Both the position numbers and the translations under genes were made by a program. From IMG/VR virus record IMGVR_UViG_3300046810_000100, positions 1-64,000 of that record: a DNA stretch of 64,000 nucleotides, one strand, 5' to 3'. Numbering within the stretch: the first letter of the stretch is position 1; each line of letters starts with the position of its first letter. The notes below the pieces were generated by a model. It did no database searches. It saw nothing but the letters and a program-made list of their open reading frames with translations, and was not told the origin of the DNA. Origin of the DNA: a virus. Below, one piece after another: positions 16,419-25,525 of the stretch.

Positions 16419-17952
16419 GGCGGAGGTCCTCTACCAAAAGAAGTCGATGCGCTTGGAGACCCAAGTCCATCATGTATCGATTAATGCCAGTGCCGTCAAA
16501 TGGCAAGCCACGGCCCTTATCGATCTCACGACGAATACGAGGAATGTCTTCCAGCCAAGGTTGAGGGAGCGAAGCCCAGTCGTACCACGTGAAGATAGCA
16601 GGCAACAAGTTAATGTCGTCCTTGTTCTTAACGAGGTCATCCCAGAACGTGTTGGTGTAATCTCGGATGGCGTAATCCAGAGTCACCACGATACGGTACG
16701 TGTTCTGCATGGTCGGTGCACGGTTGAGAGTGATCATGCCAGTCTCATCCATACTCAGCTGAGTAGGCAGCACACGAATGTTGTCGCTGTACACCCAGAT
16801 CACAAACGGCGTGAAGAACTGAGTGAATGCCCACTCACGACGACGCAGGATATAGTTCTTAACCTGTTCGTTCCATTTGAAGCCGGGAATCTCGAAGATG
16901 TTACCCAGCTGTTGGGTAGGCAAATCCTGTAGCGCCAACCGAGCCTGAACAATAGGCTGTACCCACGACTGCTTCGGCATGGTCCAAGGATCATGATCCG
17001 GCAGTTTAAGGTAATACGGAGCCTGAGCAGCACGTGTCTCAACGCCTTGGTTGATCCAAGCCGTCTCAGGGGCCACACGGATCGCGTAGGGACGTTTAAA
17101 CGCCGCATTAGGGGCACTGATCCACTTCGCAGGGATCTGGTCCTGCCAGACGTTTAACGGGTACTCAATCTCCCAGTGAGTGAACTCATTGAAATAGAAG
17201 GAATACTTGAACTCCGCAGTAAACGTTCCCGATGTGTCACCCTTACGAGCACGGGCAATCAACGGCTCAGTAAACTGAATCCCGATGTTGGTCAAACAGA
17301 TCGGTACCACCAACCGCTTGTGCTTACCCGCCACGTTCATAATGGTGGTAAACGGCACCTTGCAGAACTTACTGAACCAATCACCGAAATCGAGAGTGGT
17401 TGGATCGTTCTTCTTCAACAGCCCGTGGACATCAGAGAACAGTTCCAGCAGACATGGATTGAGACCCATGTGTACGGTGGCATCAAACGCCATGTCGGTC
17501 ACTTGGTTTGATTGCAACCGATTGATACGACGAACATAGTGTTCTGCCAACTTACTGCTGTTGAATGTAGCGGCTACCGTGACTTCGATCTTTACACCGC
17601 TGAAGCCAGGATACAGTGCCATGGCAGGGGTGTGATCGTCATCGTTCATCCATACAGGACGTTCGGTAGGCTGGCGACGCTGGTTAGCATTGCCGTTGTT
17701 GAAATCGGTTTGCTGAATCTCGGGTACAATGTAAATCTTGTTACGGAACACCCCGTCGGTGTACATGTCACCACGGAGACCATCGTTGGCGTTGCTCCCT
17801 ACGAGTTTAGCGATCTCATTCTCACCGTTATAGTAAATCTGAGAAGCGTTCTCTAGGCCGTAGTACTTCAGTACAGCTTTGAGCGAATCGTAAATAGCAG
17901 GCCGAAGGAATGACTTGTAGTCATCTTCCGACATAACGGTTGATTTAAGCAT
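16402..17952 (-). CDS. Putative virion structural protein (first gene of tail-type operon)
   Basis: 516 residues, not recognised. Strongly beta-rich and aromatic in the middle (AEFKYSFYFNEFTHWEIEYP), as in tail or baseplate proteins, with a helical C-terminus (QAHRLLLVEDLRHVIRN). The start is uncertain: the first ATG (17952) and one six codons in (MSEDDY) are both possible, and neither has a strong Shine-Dalgarno. A hairpin just upstream separates it from the inner-body operon, so it begins a transcript. Confidence 0.7.
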   Translation of the reverse strand: MLKSTVMSEDDYKSFLRPAIYDSLKAVLKYYGLENASQIYYNGENEIAKLVGSNANDGLRGDMYTDGVFRNKIYIVPEIQQTDFNNGNANQRRQPTERPVWMNDDDHTPAMALYPGFSGVKIEVTVAATFNSSKLAEHYVRRINRLQSNQVTDMAFDATVHMGLNPCLLELFSDVHGLLKKNDPTTLDFGDWFSKFCKVPFTTIMNVAGKHKRLVVPICLTNIGIQFTEPLIARARKGDTSGTFTAEFKYSFYFNEFTHWEIEYPLNVWQDQIPAKWISAPNAAFKRPYAIRVAPETAWINQGVETRAAQAPYYLKLPDHDPWTMPKQSWVQPIVQARLALQDLPTQQLGNIFEIPGFKWNEQVKNYILRRREWAFTQFFTPFVIWVYSDNIRVLPTQLSMDETGMITLNRAPTMQNTYRIVVTLDYAIRDYTNTFWDDLVKNKDDINLLPAIFTWYDWASLPQPWLEDIPRIRREIDKGRGLPFDGTGINRYMMDLGLQAHRLLLVEDLRHVIRN

Positions 17953-17987
17953 GAGCGTAAACCCACAAGAAAAATAGTGAAGTCAGC

Positions 17988-18008
17988 AATGGGGGCAGAA
18001 CCCCCATT
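17988..18008 (-). terminator. Hairpin terminator
   Basis: AATGGGGG pairs with CCCCCATT (17988-17995 with 18001-18008). On minus the tail is GCTGACTTCACTATTTTTC. It ends the inner-body operon at the 18021 gene. Confidence 0.75.
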
Positions 18009-18020
18009 ACCAACTGTGGA

Positions 18021-18722
18021 TTAAACAGCGAAACGAACGGGTACAATCAAGCCAGAAGGCAACTGGACAATGGCCAAGTCACTGACCGTGTCTTTGGTGA
18101 TAACCTGCACCTTGGCGTCGAAGAAGTCTTCAACCGTTGGCTTGTAGTCGAAACCAAGCCCGCCAATGAATGCAGCTGCGTCTTCACAGAGCGTCATCGA
18201 CAGACCGTCTTCGGCCACTTCTGGTGCTTCGACCTTGAAGATCTTGCCAGCCAGTGCCAAACGAACGCGAGCACCTTCTACATCGAACGACGTATGCTCA
18301 AGCGCAGAGCAAGGCTGAACTTCATCACGAACGACGAAGATCAACACACCCATCACACTGACGCTAGAAGCGAGTGTTGGGACAGAGACCTGATAAGAGC
18401 AACCGCCTTGGAAGTCCACGACTTGGTCACCCACATCGTAGTCAGTGCCAGACACCAAATGAATCCGGTATTTGTCAGCGAGTTCCAACACAACCTTGTC
18501 CAGTGACTCACCCTGAGTAGCGGTGATGTCAATAACCCGGCCTTTCAGCAGGTCCAGCAGGTTGACCTTAGGCATTGTTGCTTTGCCCAAGACACCGTCC
18601 TTCTCTACTGTGAAGACCGCTACCGATTCCGAAGTGGCTACTGCATCCACCAAGGTGTAGCCCTCGGGCAGTTGATCCTTAACCCGGGTAAGCACTTGTG
18701 GATGAACTTTTTCCAAACCCAT
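18021..18722 (-). CDS. Hypothetical virion-block protein, paralogue of 20176-20661
   Basis: 233 residues. A segment GKATMPKVNLLDLLKGRVID (about residues 46-65) resembles GVIIDKVSLNDLFDGIPQDI in the protein at 20176-20661, so the two genes are likely paralogues that flank an inner-body gene. Composition suggests a beta-barrel type fold with short helices. AAGGAG precedes the ATG at 18722. It is the last gene of the operon. Role unknown; a decoration or portal-associated protein is one possibility. Confidence 0.7.
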   Translation of the reverse strand: MGLEKVHPQVLTRVKDQLPEGYTLVDAVATSESVAVFTVEKDGVLGKATMPKVNLLDLLKGRVIDITATQGESLDKVVLELADKYRIHLVSGTDYDVGDQVVDFQGGCSYQVSVPTLASSVSVMGVLIFVVRDEVQPCSALEHTSFDVEGARVRLALAGKIFKVEAPEVAEDGLSMTLCEDAAAFIGGLGFDYKPTVEDFFDAKVQVITKDTVSDLAIVQLPSGLIVPVRFAV

Positions 18723-18727
18723 TGCCC

Positions 18728-20164
18728 TTACTCCTTAGCTGCAGCAGCTTCTTTCGGTTTCTTATCGGCAGGATAGCTCTTCTTGGAGAAGATCTTCTCG
18801 TTGATACCGCTGATGGCCTTGACGATGGCATTGACACGCTTGTTGTGATCACCCACTTCTTTACGGGCAGTCTTCAGCGCTTCTTTAGCCTGAGCAATTT
18901 TGTCGTTGACCTGCGCCTTGGTGGCGGCCACGACATCCTTGTTCTTTTCGTCTGCACCGGAGACCTTGCCGTTCGCCGACTTCAGATCAGCAAGAGCTTT
19001 CTCGCCTTTCTTGAACGCTTCCTGCAAAGCACTACCGCTACTGATCTCTTTGTTGAGAACACCCAACAGAGCATCGAGGGTACGAGGACCGTCACCAGCA
19101 GTGTTCAAGCCGCTGATGGCTTTCTTCATTTCGCCGCTTGGGTCAGCCTTGTCACACAGAGCCAAGATACCAGCTTTCGCCGCATCGTTGATCTGTGCCG
19201 ACTTGTCTTCCATAGCCTGCAACGACTTCTTGTTGTTGTCGGCCTTGTCCTTGGCGTCAGAACCCTTCTCTTTATCCTCTTCAGGACTGATGAGTTCTTT
19301 GATAGCGCTGAAAGACTCCTTGATCGCTTCCCAGGCCTTTTCACCCAGATCCTTGAGTGCGTCAAGGACTGCACCTTCAGTGCCTGTTACAGCGTCGAAG
19401 GGACGCACGTTGTTGGCCATAGCCACGCCGTGTGCGTAATGGGCTTCGTAGGTAATACGACCATTGAGCAAGTCTTCCATACCTTGCAGCAGAGTCAACG
19501 CGTGATCCAGCTTGCAGCCACAACCACAGTCATCAGACTGGGCGCACTGTTCAGCGATCTCGAAATCGGGATCATCTGTTTCAGTACGGTCTTCTACCGA
19601 CGCAGGAGAGAACTCTTCTACGCCAGCCAGCATGCCGAGACGAGTGGTAACGAACACGTCCAACAGCTGGAGGATCTTGTCAGCGTATTCCAGTTGACGG
19701 ATGTTTACGCTGAAACCTTCGATCAGTGCAGGCTCGTGGCCTTCGTACACTTCAACGAAGTACTGGATGCGTTTGTAAGCGTGTTCCAGCCATTCTTCAA
19801 CCGCACCGCCACTCATGCCTTCGCTGGTCTTGTTACCCAGCGCACAGATCATCATAGCGACGTTCTTGGAAGGATCGAAAGAACCGTTGGCTGCATTAGC
19901 CAGCAATTCACCGAGGTACTGATTCAGTGGAGTGTTAACCAGCATCTCCGACGAATCGTAGTAAGCCAGTCGACTTTCCAGCGCGGCAGTGATAGCGTAG
20001 AGACGCTCTTTAACAGCAGCGATATCACCACCGCCGTCTACAACGTAACCGTAACCCAGGGAACGCAGGGTATTGACCATCACCGGGTTGCTTTCTTCTG
20101 TCAGGGCTTTCTCTTTACCCGACAGCAAGATACCGATTAACCCTAATTCAAAATAAAGGCTCAT
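18728..20164 (-). CDS. Inner-body (head-interior) type protein with TGTEG processing site
   Basis: 478 residues. Residues 260-264 read TGTEG, a G-x-E site of the phiKZ prohead protease type, preceded by HYAHGV and followed by an amphipathic helix (AVLDALKDLGEKAWEAIKES). A nearly identical layout (HYAQGV then VTGNEG then helix) is found in the protein at 38211-39293. The N-terminal 260 residues would be removed as a propeptide. They include a Cys-rich patch (DDCGCGC, 211-217) that is rare in this family. The C-terminal part is Lys/Ala-rich coiled helix. Inferred role: structural protein ejected with or packed beside the DNA. Confidence 0.75.
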   Translation of the reverse strand: MSLYFELGLIGILLSGKEKALTEESNPVMVNTLRSLGYGYVVDGGGDIAAVKERLYAITAALESRLAYYDSSEMLVNTPLNQYLGELLANAANGSFDPSKNVAMMICALGNKTSEGMSGGAVEEWLEHAYKRIQYFVEVYEGHEPALIEGFSVNIRQLEYADKILQLLDVFVTTRLGMLAGVEEFSPASVEDRTETDDPDFEIAEQCAQSDDCGCGCKLDHALTLLQGMEDLLNGRITYEAHYAHGVAMANNVRPFDAVTGTEGAVLDALKDLGEKAWEAIKESFSAIKELISPEEDKEKGSDAKDKADNNKKSLQAMEDKSAQINDAAKAGILALCDKADPSGEMKKAISGLNTAGDGPRTLDALLGVLNKEISSGSALQEAFKKGEKALADLKSANGKVSGADEKNKDVVAATKAQVNDKIAQAKEALKTARKEVGDHNKRVNAIVKAISGINEKIFSKKSYPADKKPKEAAAAKE

Positions 20165-20175
20165 CGCGATACTCC

Positions 20176-20661
20176 TTACTTAATCTTGATCGCAACCGAG
20201 CCGCGATAGATAGTAGACTTGCGGGCTTCTACATACAGGTAGTCATCCGCGGTTCCCAAGTCGACTTCAGCGCGACTCAGGTCATTCAACCCCACCAACC
20301 GTTTCCAGTTGCAGAAGTGCACAGACAGCGCATCGTCGTGTGCCCCCGGTTCTTCAAGAGGGACATCGTCGATGATCGGCTCTTCTACAGCAAGGTCGAT
20401 ATCAAACCCCGGAGCCACAGACCCCGTTACAAAATCAAAGTTGATACCGGTGATGTCCTGAGGAATACCATCGAACAGGTCATTCAAACTAACCTTATCG
20501 ATAATGACACCCTTGGTGCCCTCGTTACCCAGTACCGAATACTTGAACGTATTGGCATCCAGTTCGAGAGCCAAACCGAAACGTGGGTTCAGGTCGGTAA
20601 TGCGCAGACGTTCAAGACTGCCCCCGACAATGATGGTGCGATTCAAGCAATTAAGACGCAT
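20176..20661 (-). CDS. Hypothetical virion-block protein, paralogue of 18021-18722
   Basis: 161 residues. It contains a LGNEG sequence near residue 45, the same four residues as the inner-body processing site. The next segment resembles the middle of the 18021-18722 protein. The rest is beta-rich with an acidic loop (VEEPIIDDVPLEEPG). AAGGG lies about 9 bases before the ATG. It lies between two inner-body genes in one operon, so it is probably a head component. Confidence 0.7.
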   Translation of the reverse strand: MRLNCLNRTIIVGGSLERLRITDLNPRFGLALELDANTFKYSVLGNEGTKGVIIDKVSLNDLFDGIPQDITGINFDFVTGSVAPGFDIDLAVEEPIIDDVPLEEPGAHDDALSVHFCNWKRLVGLNDLSRAEVDLGTADDYLYVEARKSTIYRGSVAIKIK

Positions 20662-20666
20662 GGTGG

Positions 20667-21722
20667 TTACCCTTGGTTAACAGTGGCGGTCACTACGGTA
20701 ATGCCAGCGCTGATGACCTTAAGGAACAGCGTTTCCAATACCTTGATACTGGCCATCGCTTGAGAGACTTGTTTCTTAACCCCGGAGACAACCTTGTCCG
20801 CATTCAGCAGATCCAGTTGTTCCATTTCGTTGGCGGCAGTAACAGTCTTCTCCAGAGTCTTGATGAACTCAGACTCCAGTTTGGTAATGTCTGTCAGCAA
20901 CTTGTCGAACGCGGTGTTGCAGCGATCGAGTTTCTTGAACAGGGTACGGACCGTGGTATCGTTGGTGGTCCACTTCCCTTCCTTATCTGCTTCGAGCAAT
21001 TCAGGATCCGGATCGATCTGAACTTTGCCACCGGCCATAACGGTAACGTGAGTACCGCCGATGAACAGGGAGTTCTCCTTACCGAAGATCTTCTCCAGCT
21101 TGCCGTGGAACTGCTTCTCACCGTCTTGGTAGTGCTCCCAAGCTTTGCTGAGCTGACCGTGAGCCAGAACAGTCTGCTTAGTGTCATTAGAGAACCACTC
21201 GATAGCCTTGACGTATTCCTGGCCTTTAACGATGGCTGCTTCGAGACTATCAAGCGACTTTGCCATCCAGTCCAGATGATCGGGTACCTTGGCCTTACTG
21301 GCCCACAGGCTGATGTAAACCGGAGGGTAAGCATGGTAGCCTCCCTTAACACCGTTCTTGTCCAGAGCGGCTTCCAGCTTCTTCATCTTCGTCTCAGCGA
21401 TCTTGCTCTTGCTGGTAAAGAAGCTGAACAACCACTTGAAGAAGTTCTTCACCGCTTGGATAAGAGTACCCACGGTGTCTTTGACCCATTGGATCAAACC
21501 TTCGTTACCAACAACACCGTCCAGATCGGCGTGAGCACGTGGCAGGTGTTGCAAGGTATAACGGTAGTAACCTTCGCTACCATCAACTTGGTCGTATTCA
21601 TCAGACAGTTTGTCTTCGACCTTCTCTGCAACTGGCAATTGATCCCCACCGGCTTCGCTCTCGTAAAGCTCCATCACTGTAGGGGTATTAACAAAACGAC
21701 GAGCAAGTACCGACGTAGTCAT
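20667..21722 (-). CDS. Inner-body type protein with GNEG processing site
   Basis: 351 residues. The GNE at 72-74 (VVGNEGL) matches the prohead protease rule. It is followed by a long hydrophobic-amphipathic helix with phenylalanines (VKNFFKWLFSFFTSK). The rest is helical with repeated coiled segments and ends in a hydrophobic stretch (VISAGITVVTATV). It belongs to the paralogous head-interior family with 38211-39293, 32887-34392 and 23174-24199. The helix after the cut might insert in or contact membrane or DNA on ejection. A promoter-like box and a terminator lie just upstream. Confidence 0.75.
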   Translation of the reverse strand: MTTSVLARRFVNTPTVMELYESEAGGDQLPVAEKVEDKLSDEYDQVDGSEGYYRYTLQHLPRAHADLDGVVGNEGLIQWVKDTVGTLIQAVKNFFKWLFSFFTSKSKIAETKMKKLEAALDKNGVKGGYHAYPPVYISLWASKAKVPDHLDWMAKSLDSLEAAIVKGQEYVKAIEWFSNDTKQTVLAHGQLSKAWEHYQDGEKQFHGKLEKIFGKENSLFIGGTHVTVMAGGKVQIDPDPELLEADKEGKWTTNDTTVRTLFKKLDRCNTAFDKLLTDITKLESEFIKTLEKTVTAANEMEQLDLLNADKVVSGVKKQVSQAMASIKVLETLFLKVISAGITVVTATVNQG

Positions 21723-21738
21723 GTGAGAATACCTTTGG

Positions 21739-21757
21739 GTTATAAATATAGGCTGAA
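21739..21757 (-). promoter_or_regulatory. Candidate promoter, CCTATATTTATA box
   Basis: The minus strand reads TCAGCCTATATTTATAACC, close to the early box at 53632 but ending ATTTATA like the late-type boxes. It lies about 30 bases before the ATG at 21722. Confidence 0.45.
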
Positions 21758-21797
21758 CCTATAGCATCCTTCGAAAAAACAAATTGCAGCCATAAAG

Positions 21798-21829
21798 ACT
21801 ACTATCGGGGATTGCTCCCCGATAGTAGT
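21798..21829 (-). terminator. Hairpin terminator with TTTATGGCTGC tail
   Basis: A 13-bp perfect stem (21798-21810 with 21817-21829) and 6-base loop. On minus it is followed immediately by CTTTATGGCTGC and then TTTGTTTTTTC. It ends the gene at 21862-23121. Confidence 0.85.
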
Positions 21830-21861
21830 TACTTTACGTCTTTACAGCAGCACCGGCCGGA

Positions 21862-23121
21862 TTAGAACGACAGGTGAGCAGCAACGCCGTCGCAGCTGGC
21901 TTTCAGAGTCGACATGGTGTGCTTGGAGACCGCTTGAGTAACCGAAGCAGCCGAAGCGAAGATCGCTTTAACCAGGGTCACTTGCTTGTTGATCTCGGCA
22001 GTCTTGTCGCTGTCCGAAGCCTTGATGGCGTTCAGGCTGCCAACAACGCGGTCACGCTCTGCGTTGGTGAACTTCTTGGCCACTTTGTCGCCGCGGGTGC
22101 CGTTGGCAGCTGCTTTGTTGTGGTCCAGGATGCCCAGCAGAGCCGACTTGTCCAGCTTGGCCTTGGTTTCGCCGGAAGACAATTTCTTGGCTTCTGGGTC
22201 TTTCATGATCACGATCTTCAGGCTGCGAGCGTGGGTAGCTGCGTCGCCCAGATCTTTGATCTCGTTGTCGGCGAAGGACGCCTGAACGCGGATACCAGCG
22301 TCGATCGAGATGAGGACGTCAGTGTTGCCCGACTTCTTCTCGTTGTACTTGCCGGCAGCTTTGGCGTCGGACTTGATGGCCGAGATCACGCTGGCGTAAG
22401 CCGACTTGAAGCCTTCCAGGGTGATGCCCGAAACGTTGTTGCCCAGGGTAGCCAGTGCAGCAACGGCGTCTTGGGTAGCGTCCCATGGCTTGGCTTTGCT
22501 CGAACCGCTCAGGCCGTTCTTGGCGTAGTCGAAGTAGACGTTCCAGCCGCCCAGCTTGACTTGTTCCTTGATCTTGGCGCCGTCGTTCAGACGCTTGCGC
22601 AGCTGCTCGGTGCGACGTACCACGCCATCGGCCTGGTTGAAGATCGACACGAAGAAGTTGATCACGGTGTTGAAGATGTGCTTGATGAATTCGATCGCTT
22701 TGCGACCGTATTCTTTGATGGTGTCCATGATGGACTCCATGCCGGTGCGCGCCATCAGCTGAGCAGTGGCTGCGTCGGAGATGGATTCAGCACCCATGCG
22801 ATCGCCCTGGATGTTGCCGCCCAGTTTGTTCGCCAGCTTCACGCCGCGGTTGTAGAGCTGCGAGAACGCAACGCTGTTGAAGTTGCCGGAGCCCAGCAGG
22901 GATTCCAGGCCGTCAACAACTTCGACCGCTTCTTCAACGGCTTCTTCGAGGTCGGTGACTTGTTCAACCAGTTGTTCGATCTGGTTGGACTGCTCTTCGA
23001 TGACGACGGCAACTTCGGCCACTTCGGTCTTCACTGCTTCTTCAACAGCTTCAACCACGTCGGCAGCACCAGCGCCCAGTTCCAGGTCTTCAACACCAGC
23101 GTACATATCGAGAAGATTCAT
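21862..23121 (-). CDS. Major inner-body type protein precursor
   Basis: 419 residues. The first 75 residues form an extremely acidic Val/Glu coiled helix (EAVEEAVKTEVAEVAVVIEE), typical of a scaffold or propeptide. Candidate processing sites GAES (110-113) and GMES (127-130) follow; the same GAES and GMES strings occur in the capsid propeptide. Next is an amphipathic helix with Phe (AIEFIKHIFNTVINFF), then a helical, Lys-rich body. Codon bias is as strong as in the capsid gene, so this is probably the most abundant head-interior protein (compare phiKZ gp93). AAAGGA precedes the ATG. Two palindromes lie between it and the upstream gene. Confidence 0.78.
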   Translation of the reverse strand: MNLLDMYAGVEDLELGAGAADVVEAVEEAVKTEVAEVAVVIEEQSNQIEQLVEQVTDLEEAVEEAVEVVDGLESLLGSGNFNSVAFSQLYNRGVKLANKLGGNIQGDRMGAESISDAATAQLMARTGMESIMDTIKEYGRKAIEFIKHIFNTVINFFVSIFNQADGVVRRTEQLRKRLNDGAKIKEQVKLGGWNVYFDYAKNGLSGSSKAKPWDATQDAVAALATLGNNVSGITLEGFKSAYASVISAIKSDAKAAGKYNEKKSGNTDVLISIDAGIRVQASFADNEIKDLGDAATHARSLKIVIMKDPEAKKLSSGETKAKLDKSALLGILDHNKAAANGTRGDKVAKKFTNAERDRVVGSLNAIKASDSDKTAEINKQVTLVKAIFASAASVTQAVSKHTMSTLKASCDGVAAHLSF

Positions 23122-23134
23122 CTTTACATCCTTT

Positions 23135-23146
23135 TTCGTTAACGAA
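23135..23146. promoter_or_regulatory. 12-bp palindrome upstream of major inner-body gene
   Basis: TTCGTTAACGAA is a perfect palindrome 14 bases before the ATG at 23121, overlapping the likely leader. It could be an operator or RNA stem. Confidence 0.4.
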
Positions 23147-23158
23147 GGAAAATTGAGT

Positions 23159-23170
23159 GTTTAATTAAAC
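23159..23170. promoter_or_regulatory. 12-bp AT-rich palindrome
   Basis: GTTTAATTAAAC is a perfect palindrome just after the stop of the 23174-24199 gene and 40 bases before the next ATG. The pair with 23135 recalls the operator-like palindrome before the capsid gene. Confidence 0.4.
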
Positions 23171-23173
23171 AGT

Positions 23174-24199
23174 TTAGGCGAAAACACCAAGCACACCATG
23201 AATGTACCTGTCAGTGTAGCTAACCACTCGTGGAGTGAATCCGCTATAAAATGCCAGAGCGTTCGGTTCTCCAGCCAGGATCTTTTCACCCTCAGCCATT
23301 GCGCTTGAGCTAACCTTATCCAACTTACTAAGGTTAGTGTCGACAGCCTTGACCATTTCTGACCACGACTTGATAAAAGACAGGTAACTGTCATACGACG
23401 TCTTCAAGCGTTTGTGCATAGAGTTAACCTTATCGAGCTTGTTCAGCAATGAGCTGACTTCGGAGCGCGAGAAGGTGACACCAGATCCTGCCTCTGCAGG
23501 TGCGTCTCCGCCTATAAGATATTTAGGTGACTTACCTTCGTTGTACACGAACTCCCACGTCTTGCCACCTGGCAGTACGTCTGAGCTATGGGTATCACCT
23601 TTGGAGTGGGGCAGATTAAACATTGGGTACTTCAGCCCTTGGAACTCCTCTACCACGGCGAAGATGCCTTCAGCTGTGCTAACACCTTTCAACTTGCGTG
23701 CTACGATCAACTGCTTATCCAGGAAGCTCAACAAGCCCTTGCTGTGTTGATCCAGGATATCCAACGCACGCAGCAATAGATCCATATCATGCCCGATACG
23801 GTCTATGTCCCCTTCAGACGTCAACAAGGCAATGGTTTCTTTCGAGAGGTTAAGCTCGTGATCCTCTACCTTGCTAAAGTTCTGTAACAGCTTCTTGATC
23901 AGTACGTCGTTCTCGCTGAAAGCCTTGTAGAGCCCATTACCAGCAGCGCCCAGTGCCTTACCAAACAAACTGACAGTAGTACCGCCAACCCATTTGCTCA
24001 CAGAGAACAGACCGGATCCCAAATCCTTCATGCCAGTAACCAAGGTCTCTTTAAAGTCCTCGTTACCAGCCACTGCTACTGTTAGCCGGTGTGGGGCCTC
24101 CAGTAGCAGCTTGCCCAGGATTTCGACTTCACGCTGATCTTCACGCAGGACTGTGTGTGACTCCAGCCCTTCACGATACAGACGTTTCGTGCTACTCAT
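23174..24199 (-). CDS. Inner-body type protein with GNED processing site
   Basis: 341 residues. VAGNEDF (residues 43-49) fits the head-interior processing site, and a Gly-rich hydrophobic segment (GLFSVSKWVGGTTVSLFGKAL) follows about 20 residues later. The body is helical. The C-terminus (SYTDRYIHGVLGVFA) is hydrophobic. Member of the paralogous family. Here the residue after E is D instead of G or S, so cleavage is less certain. Upstream neighbour in the same operon is the 24215-25525 gene. Confidence 0.72.
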   Translation of the reverse strand: MSSTKRLYREGLESHTVLREDQREVEILGKLLLEAPHRLTVAVAGNEDFKETLVTGMKDLGSGLFSVSKWVGGTTVSLFGKALGAAGNGLYKAFSENDVLIKKLLQNFSKVEDHELNLSKETIALLTSEGDIDRIGHDMDLLLRALDILDQHSKGLLSFLDKQLIVARKLKGVSTAEGIFAVVEEFQGLKYPMFNLPHSKGDTHSSDVLPGGKTWEFVYNEGKSPKYLIGGDAPAEAGSGVTFSRSEVSSLLNKLDKVNSMHKRLKTSYDSYLSFIKSWSEMVKAVDTNLSKLDKVSSSAMAEGEKILAGEPNALAFYSGFTPRVVSYTDRYIHGVLGVFA

Positions 24200-24214
24200 C
24201 CTGACCCCCGACCC

Positions 24215-25525
24215 TTACTGGGTGTTTGCCTTGACCGACAGGTTGCTCAGTTCGATCAACCCATTGATGATCAGCGTGAGGTAGTTGGTAACCGAAGCAC
24301 GAAGTGTCAACAGTTCCATCTGGTTCTTGCGCACAACAGCAGAGAACGCTGTAAGCACTTGATCCTTCAACTCGTCGGACATCTCTGACTCGTAGATACC
24401 TTTGGTGATATCGTTGTAGTCACTGTCAGCCAACTTGTACTTGTCGCCGTTGTCGAAGGCCTTGCGCCATTCTTTCAACAGCTCATGCAGGTGCTTGCCG
24501 ATCGCTTTGCACTGACCGGACGACAGACTCTTCACTTCATTGCCCAGTTTAGGGAAGATGATTTCGGAGCTGTTCTGGAAGCCGGTGTATTCTTCTTCCA
24601 GATACAGGCGCAGATAGTTATCCACGTCATCCGTCGTATCAGCCTTATAAGCAGGCTTGGTCTGACGGGCATCGATGAAGTAAGCGCCACCCATGAGTTC
24701 CACAGACTGACGGGCGGTGATGCGCGCAGTAGTGTGTTCCTTGTTAGGGTAGGTGCATTCCTTGAAGCGTTCCGAAGGGATCGACACAGGCAGCAGCAGG
24801 AAGCGAGACAATGCTTCTTCCTGAGTGTTACCAGCGAACCCACCGAAGTAGCTCATGGTTGCGTTCATGGCGTTCTTGCTGTTCAGGTAGTAGTTACCCG
24901 ACAACGCAGCGATGGTGCGGCTCAGCTTGCTCACGTCACCAGTCCAGTCTTCGGAGACCTTACCGTTGATCTTGAACAGGTTGAACAGACGACTACCCAG
25001 CAGCAGGGTTTCCTTATTGTCGAAGGAACCCGACGCTTCCAGCCCACGTTCCAGTGCATCTACCGCTTCAGTCAGAGACTCTTGGTTCTGAGTGAAAACG
25101 ATGTAAGCTTCCTTGAACGCGATGTTGGAACGCAGGATTACTTCACGGGACTTCTTGATGAAATCCCCCAGGAAGTTCTCACAGCCCACCAGACGCGTGA
25201 AAATGAATTGGCTAGGCATCAGAGTGCGTCCAAGGCTTTCGGCGCCCTGAACGTGCTCCAGACCGTCTACAGGCGGAATGTCCACCTCAGAACGTACCAG
25301 TGCATTGTCCATGGCCGAAGCGAGCTCAGGAGTGACCTGATGCGGCTCGGTATCACGCAACACAGACCTGACCATAGCAACACGGTCTTTCGAATCGTCC
25401 AGTCGTTGCTGGAAGCGGTCCAGTTGACCAGTGTCGCGAGCCAAGCTAACGATTTCTTCAGACTTGACTACAGAGACCGCCGCCATTTCAGCAGCCAACT
25501 GCAGGTCCTGATTAATTTGACCCAT
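24215..25525 (-). CDS. Inner-body type or virion protein
   Basis: 436 residues. QGAES at 93-97 is the same processing-type string as in the capsid and the 21862 protein. A helical domain follows with segments like LVGCENFLGDFIKKSREVI. The C-terminal helix (LTLIINGLIELSNLSV) is amphipathic. GGAGGAG 9 bases upstream sets the start firmly. The gene overlaps the end of the 25512-26030 gene by 14 bases. Assignment to the head-interior family rests on the site, helix content and position. Confidence 0.68.
   Translation of the reverse strand: MGQINQDLQLAAEMAAVSVVKSEEIVSLARDTGQLDRFQQRLDDSKDRVAMVRSVLRDTEPHQVTPELASAMDNALVRSEVDIPPVDGLEHVQGAESLGRTLMPSQFIFTRLVGCENFLGDFIKKSREVILRSNIAFKEAYIVFTQNQESLTEAVDALERGLEASGSFDNKETLLLGSRLFNLFKINGKVSEDWTGDVSKLSRTIAALSGNYYLNSKNAMNATMSYFGGFAGNTQEEALSRFLLLPVSIPSERFKECTYPNKEHTTARITARQSVELMGGAYFIDARQTKPAYKADTTDDVDNYLRLYLEEEYTGFQNSSEIIFPKLGNEVKSLSSGQCKAIGKHLHELLKEWRKAFDNGDKYKLADSDYNDITKGIYESEMSDELKDQVLTAFSAVVRKNQMELLTLRASVTNYLTLIINGLIELSNLSVKANTQ

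Noticed and set aside
21874-23142. A 422-codon plus-strand open frame opposite the major inner-body gene
   Set aside because: Same cause as for the capsid gene; the minus frame has a ribosome site, coiled propeptide and processing sites.
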